From Filosporella fistucella (lineage: Eukaryota; Ascomycota; Leotiomycetes; Helotiales): a DNA stretch of 64,000 bases. This document shows positions 22,854 through 35,255 of the stretch, piece by piece. The stretch's first letter is position 1. Each line of letters opens with the position of its first letter. Below the pieces are notes generated by a model. The model saw only the letters and a list, made by a program, of their open reading frames with translations, ran no database searches and had not been told where the DNA came from. Both the position numbers and the translations under genes were made by a program. The stretch spans positions 682,001-746,000 of the forward strand of contig JAQJZZ010000014.1 of the NCBI GenBank assembly GCA_030077755.1, read 5' to 3'.

Positions 22854-24708
22854 TCAGCTTCCACTCTTCTCCTCCTCAACAATAAACTCAGCCGCCATCT
22901 CCGCAATCCCATAAACCGCCGTCTGCAAATGCGCACTAATCAACACGGGCATAATACTTGCATCCACCACCCTCAATCCCCTCGTCCCATACACCCTCAA
23001 TCTACTATCCACGACTCCTCCCTCTTTCCGAGCCAACATACTACAACTCCCACTCGGATGGTAAATACTCAGCGTCGTATTCAGCGCAAACTGTTTCCAA
23101 TCCTCATCTGTAACTACCTTCTCTCCAGGATCATACTCGTTATCCCAAATATCTCTCATCGGAGCTGTAGAAGCTATCTGTCTTGCGCGTTTTAGGGCCG
23201 AGATGGCGGCTGATAGATCGTAGGGGTGAGAGAGATAATTCGGATTTATTGAGGGAGAGGAGAGAGGTGAAACTGGGTTGATGTGTACGTTTCCGCGAGA
23301 GAAGGGATGCATTATTACTGCGATGAAGGTGACGAACTGTTTTCCATACAATGGTGTGCCAGGCGCTGGATACCCTTTTACACCTGTATACCCATCACTC
23401 ATGATGATTTCCAACTGCGGGATCGTAGGATCGGCCATCCATTCTAATTTTTTCTTATCAGCTGGATGTGTCGAGTTTCCTACATCCATTTTTGCGAGGG
23501 AAAGTAATTCTCCATCGTGTCCGAGAGATTGATTCCACGTCTCGAATAAGTATGCGCTGCCTGTATAGTCATACATGGAATATTTCCCCTCAAGCCAGAG
23601 TTGGAGTTGTGCAGCTGCGAAACTGGTGTTATAGCGTAGGATATCGAAACCGGTATAATTATCCTTTAGCTGATACGAGACTTGCACACGGATATGGTCT
23701 TGGAGATTCTCTCCTACGCCTGGTAGATCGATGATTTGTGTTATGTTCGCGCTGGCAAGAATGGATTTCTGTCCTATACCCGACATCTCTAGGAGACCTG
23801 GGCTCTGGAAAGATCCAGCTGAGAGGATGACTTCGTTATTCGCGGTGATGAATGTTCCGTTACTGAGGGTTACTCCAATAGCTCTATATTCCCTCTTCTC
23901 TTTCCTAAACTCCACTCTCTCAACCCTAGTTTCCGTCCAAACAACAAGATTCTTCCCCGCAAGCGGTAGATACGCATTAGCACTATACGATCTGTTCCAA
24001 TGCGTCGGATCAATACTACTCGCCGAGTATGAAACCCCCAAATTATTTCCTCCCATGTATTCCTTATTCGTTTCTGCGCCCAAGGAATTCATAGTCGGGA
24101 TCCAGGCTGCTTGATGCGCAGGAATAAATCTGTTAATCGTCCCTTTCACTGGTCCCTCTCTCCCTATTCCAGCAGCGCCATACCATTCCGTGTCCGCACT
24201 CGTAAAATTCTCTGATCTTTTCATCATTTTTTCCATGGTCTTCCAATTCCAGCCTTGATTTCCTACCTCTTCCCAGCCGTTATACTCATGCTTTGTCGCG
24301 CGATCGTAGGTCATTAGATTTAAAGCTGAGGAACCACCAAGTACTTTTCCTCTGTTTTGAGCAAATACGCGGTTTTTGACTGCTGTTTGGGGAATAGTGG
24401 TGAAATTCCAATCGTACTTTGTTCCCAGTGTGGAACCTTTTTTGCCGGGGATATTGATGTTTAATTCTGAGAAGGCGGCGGGTCCGGCTTCGATGAGGAG
24501 AATAGTGCTGTTGGGGAGTCGTTGACTGAGGCGGGTAGAGAGTGCGACTCCAGCGGTACCACCACCTACGATGATCTGCGAGGAAGTTTGTTAATTGTTA
24601 ATTCTTGCTAAACATTGCTAGAAAACTCACATAATCATAACTCTCCGCAAGTGCACCAAGCGCATTGCAGCAAATCGCGAAAACGGCGATCTTGAAATTG
24701 AAAATCAT
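22854..24708 (-). CDS. Secreted GMC (AA3) FAD-dependent oxidoreductase
   Basis: Two exons (24708-24631 and 24575-22854) give 599 residues, the usual length. Residues 1-22 form a signal peptide (hydrophobic core FKIAVFAICCNALGALA). The ADP-binding motif GGGTAG follows directly after the intron (DYIIVGGGTAGVALSTRL). The GMC signature GKVLGGSSALNLMTYDRA is clear, and the C-terminal active site shows YHPSGSCSM with a second histidine in ISAHLQTAVYG. The enzyme oxidises an alcohol or sugar and passes electrons to oxygen or a quinone; glucose oxidase, aryl-alcohol and glucose dehydrogenases belong here, and substrate cannot be told from sequence. It lies about 2.3 kb from an AA9 monooxygenase on the same strand, a plausible partner, since AA3 enzymes can feed AA9 enzymes with electrons or peroxide. 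Confidence 0.93.
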
Positions 24709-25856
24709 CGCGATGGTTGATCAGTTGTATCTCCTGAAATTATCAAACAATTGTTCAGAATCCAATAACTGCATATAATCTCTAACGCTGTACTCACTAA
24801 TCTCACCTCCAATCCAAATCCAAAGAAAATCCAACCGAGAATCTCACTCTCCAAAATCCCCTCTCTTTACACAGTGGAACATCGTTAATATATACCCCTC
24901 TCTCCCTCCCCTCACAAATCCATCTCCCCAAAATAATAAAAAACCCATAAGCACTACCCTCCACTCCACCCGGCATCATGCACCCAAAGAGGGGTATTCC
25001 CGACGGACCAGGCCGTTTATACCTATCAACAATGCCCTTGATTCGCTAATCGGAAAATAGGTACATATGCCAAGTATATGATGGGAGGCTTAAGAGAGGA
25101 AGAGGGAAAGTGGTGAGGCTAGAGGGGGAAAAGAATGGGATGGGTTGCGATTGGGAGGGGAGAGGGACGGGTAAATTGGATTGGGTTCTGGGGAGGGAAA
25201 ATTGGGAGGGAAAAGAGAGGAAAGGTTGTTATGGACTGGGATTAAGGGGCTAGACGGGGGTGGATAGTAGGTTTGTGAGATGGACAGGATGAAGGGTTGG
25301 ATGATAGAGGATAGGTATTTAATAAAAGGAAATGATAAAAATACAAATCAATTGACAGCTACATGTTGTTAAAGCAGTCAATTATATTTTGATATTTAAC
25401 ATGAAATATTTGGATTTTGATGTACCCCCCTTCCAGGTTTCCATTGACCCCTCAATAACACGTGCATCAGCTTCAAAAACCTAAATACAGCGCAGTACTT
25501 CCCCTGAAATAAGCGAGAATGCTGGAGCCTGGCCTGGGAATAATACTCAGCTAAAGAAACTGGACATCTGACGTCTAACATCATCAGGTTATAGTATAGC
25601 ACATAAAAACTCTCACAGAATGTAATCAAGAAGTAAACAAATCAAGGTTTCAGAAATAATTCCGATTCATCTACACACCAGCTCTCTCCCAGCTCCCAAA
25701 AAAAAGGGTAGGGAAACCAGGTAGAGAAACCAGCAAAATAAGTCCTGCTCGCAGGCTCTAAAATATACAAAGAATAGAACTGTCAGATGCAAGATCTAGT
25801 TCAAAACTCCTTCCTTCCTATCCTTCTATCATGATCTCTATGCTCACACATCTTCT
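24709..25856. other. Intergenic between AA3 and AA9 genes
   Basis: Promoter of the GMC gene at the left, then a pyrimidine-rich block (about 24780-24960) and a strongly purine-rich block (about 25080-25290). The short frame at 25396-25629 is not supported. Confidence 0.4.
24887..24894 (-). promoter_or_regulatory. TATA-like box upstream of the GMC gene
   Basis: TATATATT on the minus strand, about 180 bases before the start codon. A box of the same sequence lies at nearly the same distance before the neighbouring AA9 gene. Confidence 0.4.
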
Positions 25857-27025
25857 TTACAAACATTGCGAGTAATATGGGTTTTGCACTTTGCAAGTTG
25901 TGCCTGTAGCGCAGGTTGTTGAGCCGCCGAATCCGATACCGCCGCATTGGCCCCATTTGCTGACTGCTGAGGAGCCGGATGTGGCGACTGGTTTGGTGAC
26001 TGTTTGGAGGGTTGTGGGTGTTACTTTTACGGAACAGGCGATTTTGGAGGAGACTGGGGCGGAGACTGCGGGGGCGGCGATGGAGGTGGCTGGGACTGCG
26101 ACGACGGGGGCACTGGTTGCTACTGAGGCTTTTGAGGAGACGGCTACTGCGGAGGTAGCAACGGTGGCTTTGGTAGAAGCTGGAACTGCGGCTTTGGTGG
26201 ATGAAGGTACGACGACGGCTTTGGATGAGGAAGCTGGGGTGGTGGAGCCAGATGAGGTTCCGTCCCAGACAGCTGGACCAGGGATGGTGTAGGATGTGAA
26301 AGATCCATAAAGGTTGAATAAGATTCCTGGGTCGGCGTAAGAGTATGCACCTGGGATCGCAACACCAGCTGGGAGAGTAGTGCTTCCACCTCCAGTGACC
26401 TTAACCTGGATACACTCCATGTATAATTGAGCACCACGGGCAGAGTTAACGTTGAATGCGGTGTCTGACTCGTGAAGAGCAATGATCTCAGGTCTGATGA
26501 GATATTCACCGTCGGCGAGAGAAGCAGGGAGAGTGAAGGAGTGTTTGCCCTTGTTGGCGATGAGCTTGTCGACGGCCCATGATGATCCATCGTATCCATC
26601 TTCTGCGAGCTTTACCCAGACGTCACCTGCTCCGTTCGAGGCAGTAGGAGCAATGTAGACCATGACTGGACCCTTGTGGGATGCAGCGATGATGTCGTCG
26701 GAGGCAGAATTGGTATCGTGGTGCCATTCGATGGTGACCTGGTTAGGTTAGTAGCTGTAGAGAGAGAAAAATGGAATGCAGAAAGAATTACCTTATCTCC
26801 AGCAGTAACGGTAACAGTCTTGGTGTTGGCAGTGTTTGCAACATTGCAAGTCATATCCTTTGAAGTGATATCCTTGACTGGGCTGTTGTTAGGAGGAAAT
26901 CTGATATAACCCCCAGCAGTGTTTCCAACACCCTGATCGACATCATTGAGCCAGATGTTCCAGATGGTAGTGTGAGCATTTGCTACTGCCGCCAGGGCAG
27001 TGAGACCAGCGAATGAGTACTTCAT
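25857..27025 (-). CDS. AA9 lytic polysaccharide monooxygenase with CBM1
   Basis: Two exons (27025-26792 and 26738-25857) give 371 residues. A signal peptide ([17 protein letters not shown]) ends just before His18 of [11 protein letters not shown], which becomes the N-terminal copper-binding histidine. The join restores [11 protein letters not shown]. The AA9 core continues with [34 protein letters not shown] and ALHESD, and ends near residue 245. A Ser/Thr/Ala/Val-rich linker of about 80 residues follows. The last 33 residues are a CBM1 (WGQCGGIGF ... YYSQCL) with its cysteines. The enzyme cuts cellulose or related glucans oxidatively outside the cell, using copper and an electron donor or peroxide. 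The linker's repeats create long antisense frames that are not genes. Confidence 0.96.
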
Positions 27026-28487
27026 ATTGATAGTAGGTATTGAGGATTTTGATTGGAAGTTTGGGATTGGAAAAGTGGAGCAGAATTTGAATGATCTTGA
27101 GGCTAGAGCAAGAAATGAATGACAGTTCAAAAGAATGTAAAAGCGGCACAGAAAAGAGCGACTGGCGCGATGGAGAGAGAAGGTTTGAGAAGGAAAGATC
27201 TGCTGTAATATATACTCTCCCTCTCCACCAAACAGATCATCTCATCTCTTGCTCCCACCTCGGTCTACACGCCCGAAAAGCAGGCCACTCCTTCGGTACG
27301 AAGTGAAACATCCTCCAAGCGCAATTAATATATTTCTCTGGTTGGTTCCTTCTGTTTGTGTAAAGCCAAGATCAGCCTCCGTTTTGAAATGCCATCGTCT
27401 TCTGTTTCTTCGGGTCTGCGCCGCCTTGGCGTCATCTATTCCATGCTTTCCAGCTTTGGAAGCGGCTCCAACACATCCTCAACAGGGGAAGCGAAAGGCA
27501 AGCGACGTTTCCTGATCGGTGGAAATTCTGATTTCCATCTGAAATGTGAGAGGCAGCAGTTTTTATTGGGTGGCAGTTGAAACGGTGGACGGGAGCGCTT
27601 CAGGGGCTGCAGTCGAAATAGGATTGCGCCAAGCTTTAAACGTGTATATGATAGATTGAACACCCCACCTACTCCCACCAAAGAATCGAAAGTTTAAAAT
27701 TTGACGCCGTGATAGTGCATGGACTGAGAATCGAGAGCGCGAGGCACGGAATGCACCCAGGTGAAGAAAGTGGAAACAAGAATACGGAGTCACAATTGCC
27801 AAAGCAGCTCCTTATTCTTAATTGCTTCTCCGATGCGAAGTACGAAGAACAGCTTGCTCCTTGAATTTGCCACAACGCAAATTTCAATCATCTCCTCGAA
27901 GTGGTTAATTCTTGGAGTACCTGCTTGCTTGCTTGCGAGCTTGCTTATATAAAAGCATAATTCTCGCCAGCGCGAGTTATAATTTAATCTTATGCCAAAT
28001 ATGCTTTCGCTTACACCGCCTCACCCTTAAAATTTCAATGATGACGGCACGGATATGACTTATATAATTGGTAGAGAACCGGTTCTGCGCCACTTCCTTT
28101 CGGGTATACCAAAAAGTTCGCTCATGCGTTCCTCATTCAATGACTTCTCTCTATGATTTTCATGCTCTTTAATTTACCTGACTATCAAATATCAGTGCAG
28201 TTATCCAAAGCCGTAGTGGTGGTTGCTGCCAGTGCATTCAACTATATATATTCTCTCAAGTTTTCAAAGATTACTCCATTACGAGATGCGGATTTCCACT
28301 ATTCGGACATGTATTGCAATTAGCTATTAGCATGGTCAATTTCATGTCTGCACACTGCGCTTAGCTCTGAGGTTCTTGCGATACACTCACGCATCAGATG
28401 CAGCGCGCAGCCCTCGTGCACAATGAATTAAATGCTCACCCATGTGCGAGATACAGACACGCTTCGACCTAGCCCTTTGGTTTATCA
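27026..28487. other. AA9 promoter and intergenic region
   Basis: Holds the AA9 promoter on the left. Several short frames between 27249 and 27952 show no family features. AT-rich towards the right. No other feature supported. Confidence 0.35.
27207..27214 (-). promoter_or_regulatory. TATA-like box upstream of the AA9 gene
   Basis: TATATATT on the minus strand, about 182 bases before the AA9 start codon, matching the arrangement at the GMC gene. Confidence 0.4.
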
Positions 28488-29595
28488 TTAACCTGAGAGG
28501 TCAAGATCCGCCCATCTGGCCATGATAGGGGGAGCTTCGGCCATTTTACCATTGCCACCAGCTGCCCAATCGTCAATGATGTTGCGTGCCTGAAGAAAGC
28601 TTGTCTCCTTGGACATAACAGCTTCAAAAACTTCCAAATCCTCACCCTTCAACTCTTCTCTGGCTTTCAGAATCGAATCCAATAATGTGACCCAAACCTT
28701 CCTCTTCTGTGTGCGATCATTTGATACTTGATTATTTTGGGCAGGAGCTGCAACACGCTTGATCTTCCCCTCGTCAAATCCTAGCACAAATGTCAGCGAC
28801 CATGATAGGGAGAGGCGTGCAAACCTACCATCCATTTCAGCGTCAATATATTTATCCACCATCAGTTGCTTTGGCGTCCATGTAAACTTTCTCCCATCAA
28901 GCAACCTGACAGCTTCCCAGTGTTTCCGATTTGCAAGCACGACAATCACAAAATTGGTCCAGGGCTCGAGTCCATGAGCCTTCCAAATTAGTTCTAGCTT
29001 TCTACGTCTCATACCATTGCTAGATTCCATCGAAATCGGATTGAATCTCTGCAGGACTTTGGGGATCTGCTTTTGTCAGTCTGACACCTGCGGTACTCAA
29101 CTCTTGACCACTCACCTGCACTTTGATAGCATCATGGGTACACTCGAAGCCAGAAAGGATGATAGAAGATGTCTCTGCGCGCGGAGTCAAGACAGCAGGC
29201 AATCGATTGGCTTGTGTAGGCTGTAGCAAGTTTCCAGCTTCACGAAATGGAGGGGCATGCATCATCTCGATGTTCTCCATATCCACATCCTGATCCTCTA
29301 TTTTGACCCTTTTAGCCCATTCTTGTACCGTTTCGAATTCTTCAGCATCCCTCTTCTTGTTTCCCCTTGCCTTCTGTTGAACAGCCAACTGTATTCTCTC
29401 TGGCACTTGAGCAGCACGGCTTTGGCTACCTTGCATGCTCAGATCATTCTCCTCGCCATAAGTCAAATTCGGCTCCCAGTTGTGCAGGCTATCGTCGTCA
29501 TCGCATTCCATAGGACGGGGGAAATCCTGGTCCTCTTGCAATGCGCGGTGAGCCTCATACTGCGCCTTGAGTTTTGCATGAGTGTAATCCTTCAT
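28488..29595 (-). CDS. Hypothetical protein, acidic and probably nuclear
   Basis: Three exons (29595-29116, 29066-28829, 28780-28488) give 336 residues; the second intron (28781-28828, GTAGGT with a GCTGAC branch site) is 48 nt and therefore also open in frame. I start at MKDYTHAKLK because the open frame before it is unlike protein. Residues 25-40 are acidic (ECDDDDSLHNWEP), and KKRDAEEF and EWAKRVKIED give a basic cluster that could be a nuclear signal. The second half has a compact domain around LELIWKAHGLEPWTNFVIVV and LLDGRKFTWTPKQL. I do not recognise it. It stands between the AA9 gene and a kinase without obvious functional link. Confidence 0.7.
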
Positions 29596-31233
29596 GATAT
29601 CTGTTCTGGGTCTGCGCAGTACCGCAGAAAATTCGTGGGTGGTTGAGAGTATACGTCGCTTGAAGCGAGGCTGTTGACAAATACAGCTGAGTGTTGAGAA
29701 AAGGGGAAGGAACGCGGTGGTATCGACGCGAATGGAAAGAAAGCATAACCTGGACTTCAACTCGATGAGAACGCGAAAATACAGGCCAGCTTGATAAGAA
29801 GTTCGGCATCAATAAGACCTCCATATTGGGATATCCTCGATATAATTCAAAAACCAGGAACATCATATACTCTTCTTTGCTTCACTCCCCCCCAAAATCT
29901 GGGGTACAAAAAAGACATGATATAACGCAACAAATATCCGCCCTCAACTCTCCACAATCTCCCACGACACAGTCCCAACATTTATATCCCTTCAAAGCAG
30001 CCCATCACCACTCCCCACCAGGTACTTCTCTTCCTCACACATGTCATACCATCCCCGACCTCAAAACCCTAACAAATCAAGATTCTCTGCTTAATAGACC
30101 CATTGAAGGCATGTAGCCATAAGCCACACGTATACCAAAAATACACATTAATCTCGCTCAGGACATAGAGCATCATGAAATCAGCATCATTATTTTTGCG
30201 TATTGTTATTTGCTTCTCTTTCTGTGGCTTTGAAGCAGAACGCAGGTTGTGCTGATGCGGCGTTGAAAATGCGAAAGTAGGTGATCATCTGATAGATATT
30301 AAGAGTTTGATTCTGATGGGGTTGGAGGGGTGAGGTAGGGGAATACACGTATAATTAATTCCATTTTTGATGAGCATATTCGTCTCGAAAAGAGTCTCTG
30401 AGAGATGAACAAACGACTGCATATTCCCTTCTGAATTGGGATATTCATGCCATTCTGAAAAGTATCATTTTGCGAGGAACCTGGAAGGGGATTGGTTGGG
30501 TGGCGTTGTTGGTATGGGTGATTGGGAGATTGAGGCTTAACCTATTGAACAGGTTTTGTATTTTGTGTCGGGCGGCATAAATTTGTCAGTATGACTTTGG
30601 AACATCAGTTGGAACCATAGAGACAAATTGTCCCGATGTGTGTCTGACACTGGGATGTCGGTATAGTACCAACAGGAGGCTTGATATTTACATCTCACAT
30701 TGACCCATTGCCAACCATATTGGTATCCACATTCACCAGAGCAGGAACCAATTTCATATTAACCATTGCAATAATTCGAAGACTGAAGAGTGATAAGAGC
30801 AGGATTGAATTGTTGTAGAATGAAAAGGCTGGAGAAGTGCAATGCTTGCAGGAAAGTGAAGCATGTACCAAGAGATGCAGTGGGTAGAAACTCAAATGGG
30901 TAATCAAAACATGCTTGGGACAGAGTGCTTTCGCAGCATGTGTCTGAACAATTTGAATATGATGTTCTTGTAGAACAACTTCGGGCGGTGATGTTCGTTA
31001 TGGGGACTAGACTGGTCCCCTCATAAAGTGACGTTGAAGGGAAGGAAATTCGAGGATAGTGCCAGTATTTGAATATTATAAGCGTCTGCTGTAACAGACA
31101 AACTGTTACTGCGCAGTAGACTAGATTATGAGCTCACAACCTACCTAGGTAGTCCAGGATCTCAACTCAAGAACGTATATGTTTGAACGAAGAGACGGAC
31201 CTTCTTTTTTCCACACACATGGGCCACCATACC
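29596..31233. other. Intergenic, no gene recognised
   Basis: Contains the promoter of the hypothetical gene and about 1.4 kb of AT-rich sequence with short unsupported frames (29826-30116 plus, 30695-30907 minus). Confidence 0.35.
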
Positions 31234-31938
31234 TTATTCCTGTATACTCCTCACAGCCACTCCTGGCTTAACCAACTTCTCTCTGATCAATCTCCCATTC
31301 ACCAAATCATTTCCTTCCGCCCTCTTATACGCCTCTTCCATCGTCCTTTCAATACCACTTTTCACATGTCTTCGCGCGATCCTTTCTCTTGCCAATGGTT
31401 CCTCCACATCCACGAACCATGTCTCATCCACCAACTCCTTTATCCCGCTCCACGGCTCTTCATCTAGCAACAGGTAATTTCCCTCCAATATCACAATCTT
31501 GATCTCTGGATCTACTACAATTCCATTCTCCACCGGATCTTTCAGCGCATGGTCGAAGCTGGGTGCTAGAATAGGCACTTGTGATGTGGGAGGCAGAAAT
31601 CGAGAGGTTGATAGAGTAGATATTAGAGATATTATCGCAGCAGAGTCGAATGTGAAAGGAGCTCCTCTGCGGAGGTAGGCTTCAGTACGATTGGGAAGTG
31701 TGTCGAGAGTAGAGCGGGGTAGATGGAAGCCGTCCATGGGGACTATGACTGCTATTGGGGTCGCAGAGGTAGCATTGAGACGAGATACAACTTCAGCTGC
31801 TATAGTCGATTTACCGCTTCCTGGAGGGCCGGCTAGGGCTATGAGGAGACGGGATTGAGTTGCTGGGGGGGAGAGTTGTGTTGTGGAAAGATCTTGACAA
31901 TGAGCTGTTAGAGAGTTGTAAATTGGTTCCATTGTCAT
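31234..31938 (-). CDS. P-loop kinase of the uridine kinase/phosphoribulokinase-like family
   Basis: A single exon of 234 residues. Residues 31-45 hold LIALAGPPGSGKSTI, a Walker A motif. PMDGFHLPR at about 68-76 is typical of uridine kinase/pantothenate kinase-like proteins. VILEGNYLLLDEEPW near 150 supplies the Walker B-like strand, and ERIARRHVKSGIE is the lid region with arginines. Length and motifs fit the small fungal kinases related to yeast Yfh7 and bacterial fructose/nucleoside kinases. The substrate is not predictable: a nucleoside, pantothenate or sugar-like small molecule is possible. An alternative start is the second Met two codons later. Next on the right, in divergent orientation, is a Zn2Cys6 regulator. 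Confidence 0.85.
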   Translation of the reverse strand: MTMEPIYNSLTAHCQDLSTTQLSPPATQSRLLIALAGPPGSGKSTIAAEVVSRLNATSATPIAVIVPMDGFHLPRSTLDTLPNRTEAYLRRGAPFTFDSAAIISLISTLSTSRFLPPTSQVPILAPSFDHALKDPVENGIVVDPEIKIVILEGNYLLLDEEPWSGIKELVDETWFVDVEEPLARERIARRHVKSGIERTMEEAYKRAEGNDLVNGRLIREKLVKPGVAVRSIQE

Positions 31939-32658
31939 TAATGGAGATTTCAGAGTAATAGGAATGGTAGGAGATAGGGGAAGTAGGTAACAGTATTGAA
32001 GTCGCGAAGTGAAGACTGGGGACTCACTTCAGTAAAGCCATTTATTGACTGAAGGCTGTCGGGCTTCTGTCGCCCGGCCCAACGAGAAGATTTTGTGGAA
32101 CACATACCCAAGTGGGCTGTGAAAATCTATAGTAGCTACATTGGCGATAATGCGATACGATAATTGCGCTATGGAAGCTTCGCGTTTGCGACTTCGATAA
32201 TGGCCATGGTTCAAGAACTGGAGGACCGAGATGAGGTTGGGGAGCTCTGGCTAGCTATATTCTGCATTATACGCAGGGCTACGTAGACATAGGCACTAGT
32301 CAACACCTCCTCGCCAATCTATACCCCATTCACCCTTCTTTCACCATTCAACCTCAAACTCCCAACGACAACACCATTTGTGATCCTAATCTAGGTCTCT
32401 CCCGCTACTTTCACATAGCTAGAATGGCTTCACTCTTCTTGACAGTACAGTCACGTGTGGTGCGTAGAGTTCCTCAAGGATAGCCCCACTTTTGGGCAGA
32501 TAGTGTCCCCGCAAAACATTCCGTGTGTGTCAAAAGTTTCTCCAGCATTTCGAGAACTCTAAATGGAACGCGGAGAATCAACCTCCAGAAATAGCTGAAT
32601 GGGAATATCCAACCTCAGGTCGTGAATTGTGAATGGATGCTGCTAAGTACTAGCAATC
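31939..32658. promoter_or_regulatory. Divergent promoter region, kinase and Zn2Cys6 regulator
   Basis: The 720 bases between two divergent starts. At 32060-32076 there is one CGG-N11-CCG match, whose spacer differs from the sites found between the dehydrogenase and transporter genes. No coding sequence supported. Confidence 0.4.
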
Positions 32659-35106
32659 ATGAGCCAAAAGCAGGCAGAATCAACTCCGCAACAACTCAGA
32701 GCTGTACGTTGGTTCCCTCCTGATGACTGTCCGGACACGCGTGGACGTATGGGGTAGTCTAGGACTGACAATATGATCTAGTGTTTAGAGTGCCAGGTAT
32801 GTTTTTCATGAGTTTGTGCAACTTATAAAGTGATTGGAAGATCTGATCCCCACATCTAGAAACGAAAAAGCAAGGTATGTTGCATGCTGGGCACCTTGAT
32901 GGGAAGCTTGGAGTTTTGCTGACCGTCGTCCTTTCATAAGTGCACTGGCGATACGCCATGTTCCTTTTGTTCAAGAACTCGAAGAAACTGTGTATATACT
33001 GCTCGACCAGTTCGCACTCCTCTCACACGGAAGTAAGCTTTGCCTCCGACTGGGAAAACAAATGCTTATTCTTTTTCTTTCAGAAACCTCGATGCAGCAG
33101 AACAAAAGTGTGACAAACTCACAGCACTATTGAGATCACTCAATCCAGATGTTGATATTGAGTCTTTACTCAAGAATGGAGTTCCGTCTACTCAGCCAGC
33201 AAACAATCCAAGCCCTAAAAGTCCACCCACAGCAGATGAGGCCAGTCCAGGATCTACTCATGAGTACGAGTGGCATGAGGCCCCACTTTCAAATGATGAT
33301 GAACAAGTCCATTCAGTACGAGATGGAATGGCTTTATTATCTACCGATCCATCAGAATCAGGGTACTTAGGCAGCAGTGCTGGTTCAAGTCTCCTTCAAT
33401 CAATCTTCTCATTGCTGTCTCTCAAGGGTCCGTTAGATGATCCCTCGAGAAACGAAATTTCTAAGCTTATTGCTACGCGGCAGCGATCTGACTCTGGAAT
33501 GTTGATGTTGGAAGGTGATCTTGCGTCGTCAGCCATTACAGAAGGATTGATTGATGCATATTTCTTATTGTATAACACGTCTTATCCGATCTTGCACAGT
33601 CAGCTATTCCGGGACACTTATGCGAATCGATCTCAGCTACCAAACACATCTTCCTGGCAACTAGTATTTTACACAGTCCTTGCTATTGGCCACTGGGTAC
33701 TGAGTGCTGGCGAAGACCATGCGGATTCCCCGTACTACCTTGCAGCACGGTCTCGAATGTCTGCAGGCATGCTCGAATCCGGAACTTTGACTGGTGTGCA
33801 GGCATTTTTGCTGATGGTATGCCCTGATCTTCTATGTCGCGGGGCCATTTTCTGACTTGAATAGGGAAACTATCTACAGAAACGGGACAGACCCAATACA
33901 GGCTACAATATGATCGGGATTGCCTTCAGAATGGCCCTAGGTCTGGGATTGCATCGCGAGATCTCCTCAAACGATAACAATCAAAACACTCTCAGCAAAG
34001 AAATCAGAAGGAGAGTCTGGTGGATTCTATATATGGTCGATTCTGGGTTCAGTATCACTATGGGCAGACCTACCACAGCATCGGATGCATTTATCGATGT
34101 CAGGCTGCCTCAAAATATCGAAGATTCGGTAAGTGCCTCCCAAAACCCCTTTTCCCGACTCTAATTTGGACAGCATCTCACATCGGACGACCTTGCAATT
34201 ACCCTTGGCCCAGTGGTGGATTATCCCACAACATATTCTGCCATGATAGCACAAGCACAACTTTCGATTATTGCTAACAAGATCTACAACGAGTTCTTGG
34301 CTGCACATATAAGTAATGCAGTCATCAGTGAGGATCTGGCCCATAAATTTGAGCAAGAGCTCCAAACTTGGCGTGCCAATCTACCAGGATATTTCATCAA
34401 TCCAGAATCTCCTTCGTGGTTTCATGGACCTAGATCTGTTATCTTATGGAAGGAGCAAAACTTAAGAATGATGCTCTGGAGGGGCGGACAGCGAGCCAAC
34501 AGGGTCCGATCTAGGAGTGAAACGGCTACGCAGAACTGTATCCTCGTTGCAATGGAATCAGTACACTCGATATGTACCTTTTGCTCGGCGAACGAGAGAC
34601 TTCACCAAGGACTCTCTTGGTACGCCACATACTTCCTCTTCCAGGCCGTTCTAGTCCTTGACTTTGGGCTGTTACAGTCCCCCGAAGACAATCAAGCATC
34701 TCTGTGGAGAACAGCAATTGATGAAGCGAGAAGCTGCTTTGCTCAGCTTGGTATCACGAACCCTGCTGCTTTACGGTGCATCTCAGTTCTGGACCGCATC
34801 CACGAGCATCACATCTCCTCGGCATCCAATCCCCAATCACTTCCGCACACACCTGGAGCTGAAACATTCACGGACTTTACAGACTTCAATTTGCAAAGCC
34901 AGATGGACTACATCACTCATCAGTCATACCCTGCCGATCCTGCACTACAATTTTTTCTTGATGGTCCACCAATGAACAATTTATTTGATGGTGTTTATGG
35001 ATTTCCAAGTACGAATGAGCAGCAAAATTTCGACTATGTCTCTGGCGACTTTTACAATCTGGATGATTTCGAGATGCCTCTTGGTTGGGAGAGTCATCAA
35101 TCCTGA
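32659..35106 (+). CDS. Zn2Cys6 transcription factor with fungal-specific TF domain
   Basis: Seven exons: 32659-32703, 32782-32796, 32860-32874, 32941-33032, 33084-33816, 33865-34128 and 34174-35106, giving 698 residues. The zinc cluster CLECQKRKSKC then TGDTPCSFCSRTRRNC (C-x2-C-x6-C-x5-C-x2-C-x6-C) only appears after joining two 15-nt exons, CLECQ and KRKSK. A short dimerisation-like helix follows (NLDAAEQKCDKLTALLRSL). The fungal-specific TF domain (PF04082-type) covers about 200-450, with AYFLLYNTSYPILH, FRMALGLGLHRE and RRRVWWILYMVDSGFSITMG. It probably controls the dehydrogenase and transporter immediately downstream, whose shared promoter has CGG-N11-CCG sites of the kind such dimers bind. 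That target assignment is inference. Confidence 0.93.
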
Positions 35107-35255
35107 GCCATGACAGAGCACACAACAATAAAATTCCAAATCTAAATCAAAGCAAAGCGAAGAATTTCACACCGATACACGTCTGATGTCAGGAGTGGTC
35201 CTTGGCTACATGCGCGATATGACAATGTTCAAGAAATGGATATATTTCAATTAAT

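Noticed and set aside
25891..26292. 133-codon plus-strand frame opposite the AA9 gene
   Set aside because: It is the antisense of the Ser/Thr/Ala/Val-rich linker, whose composition suppresses stops.
26144..26599. 151-codon minus-strand frame within the AA9 gene
   Set aside because: Shifted frame of the AA9 coding exon; low-complexity Ser/Pro translation with no motifs.
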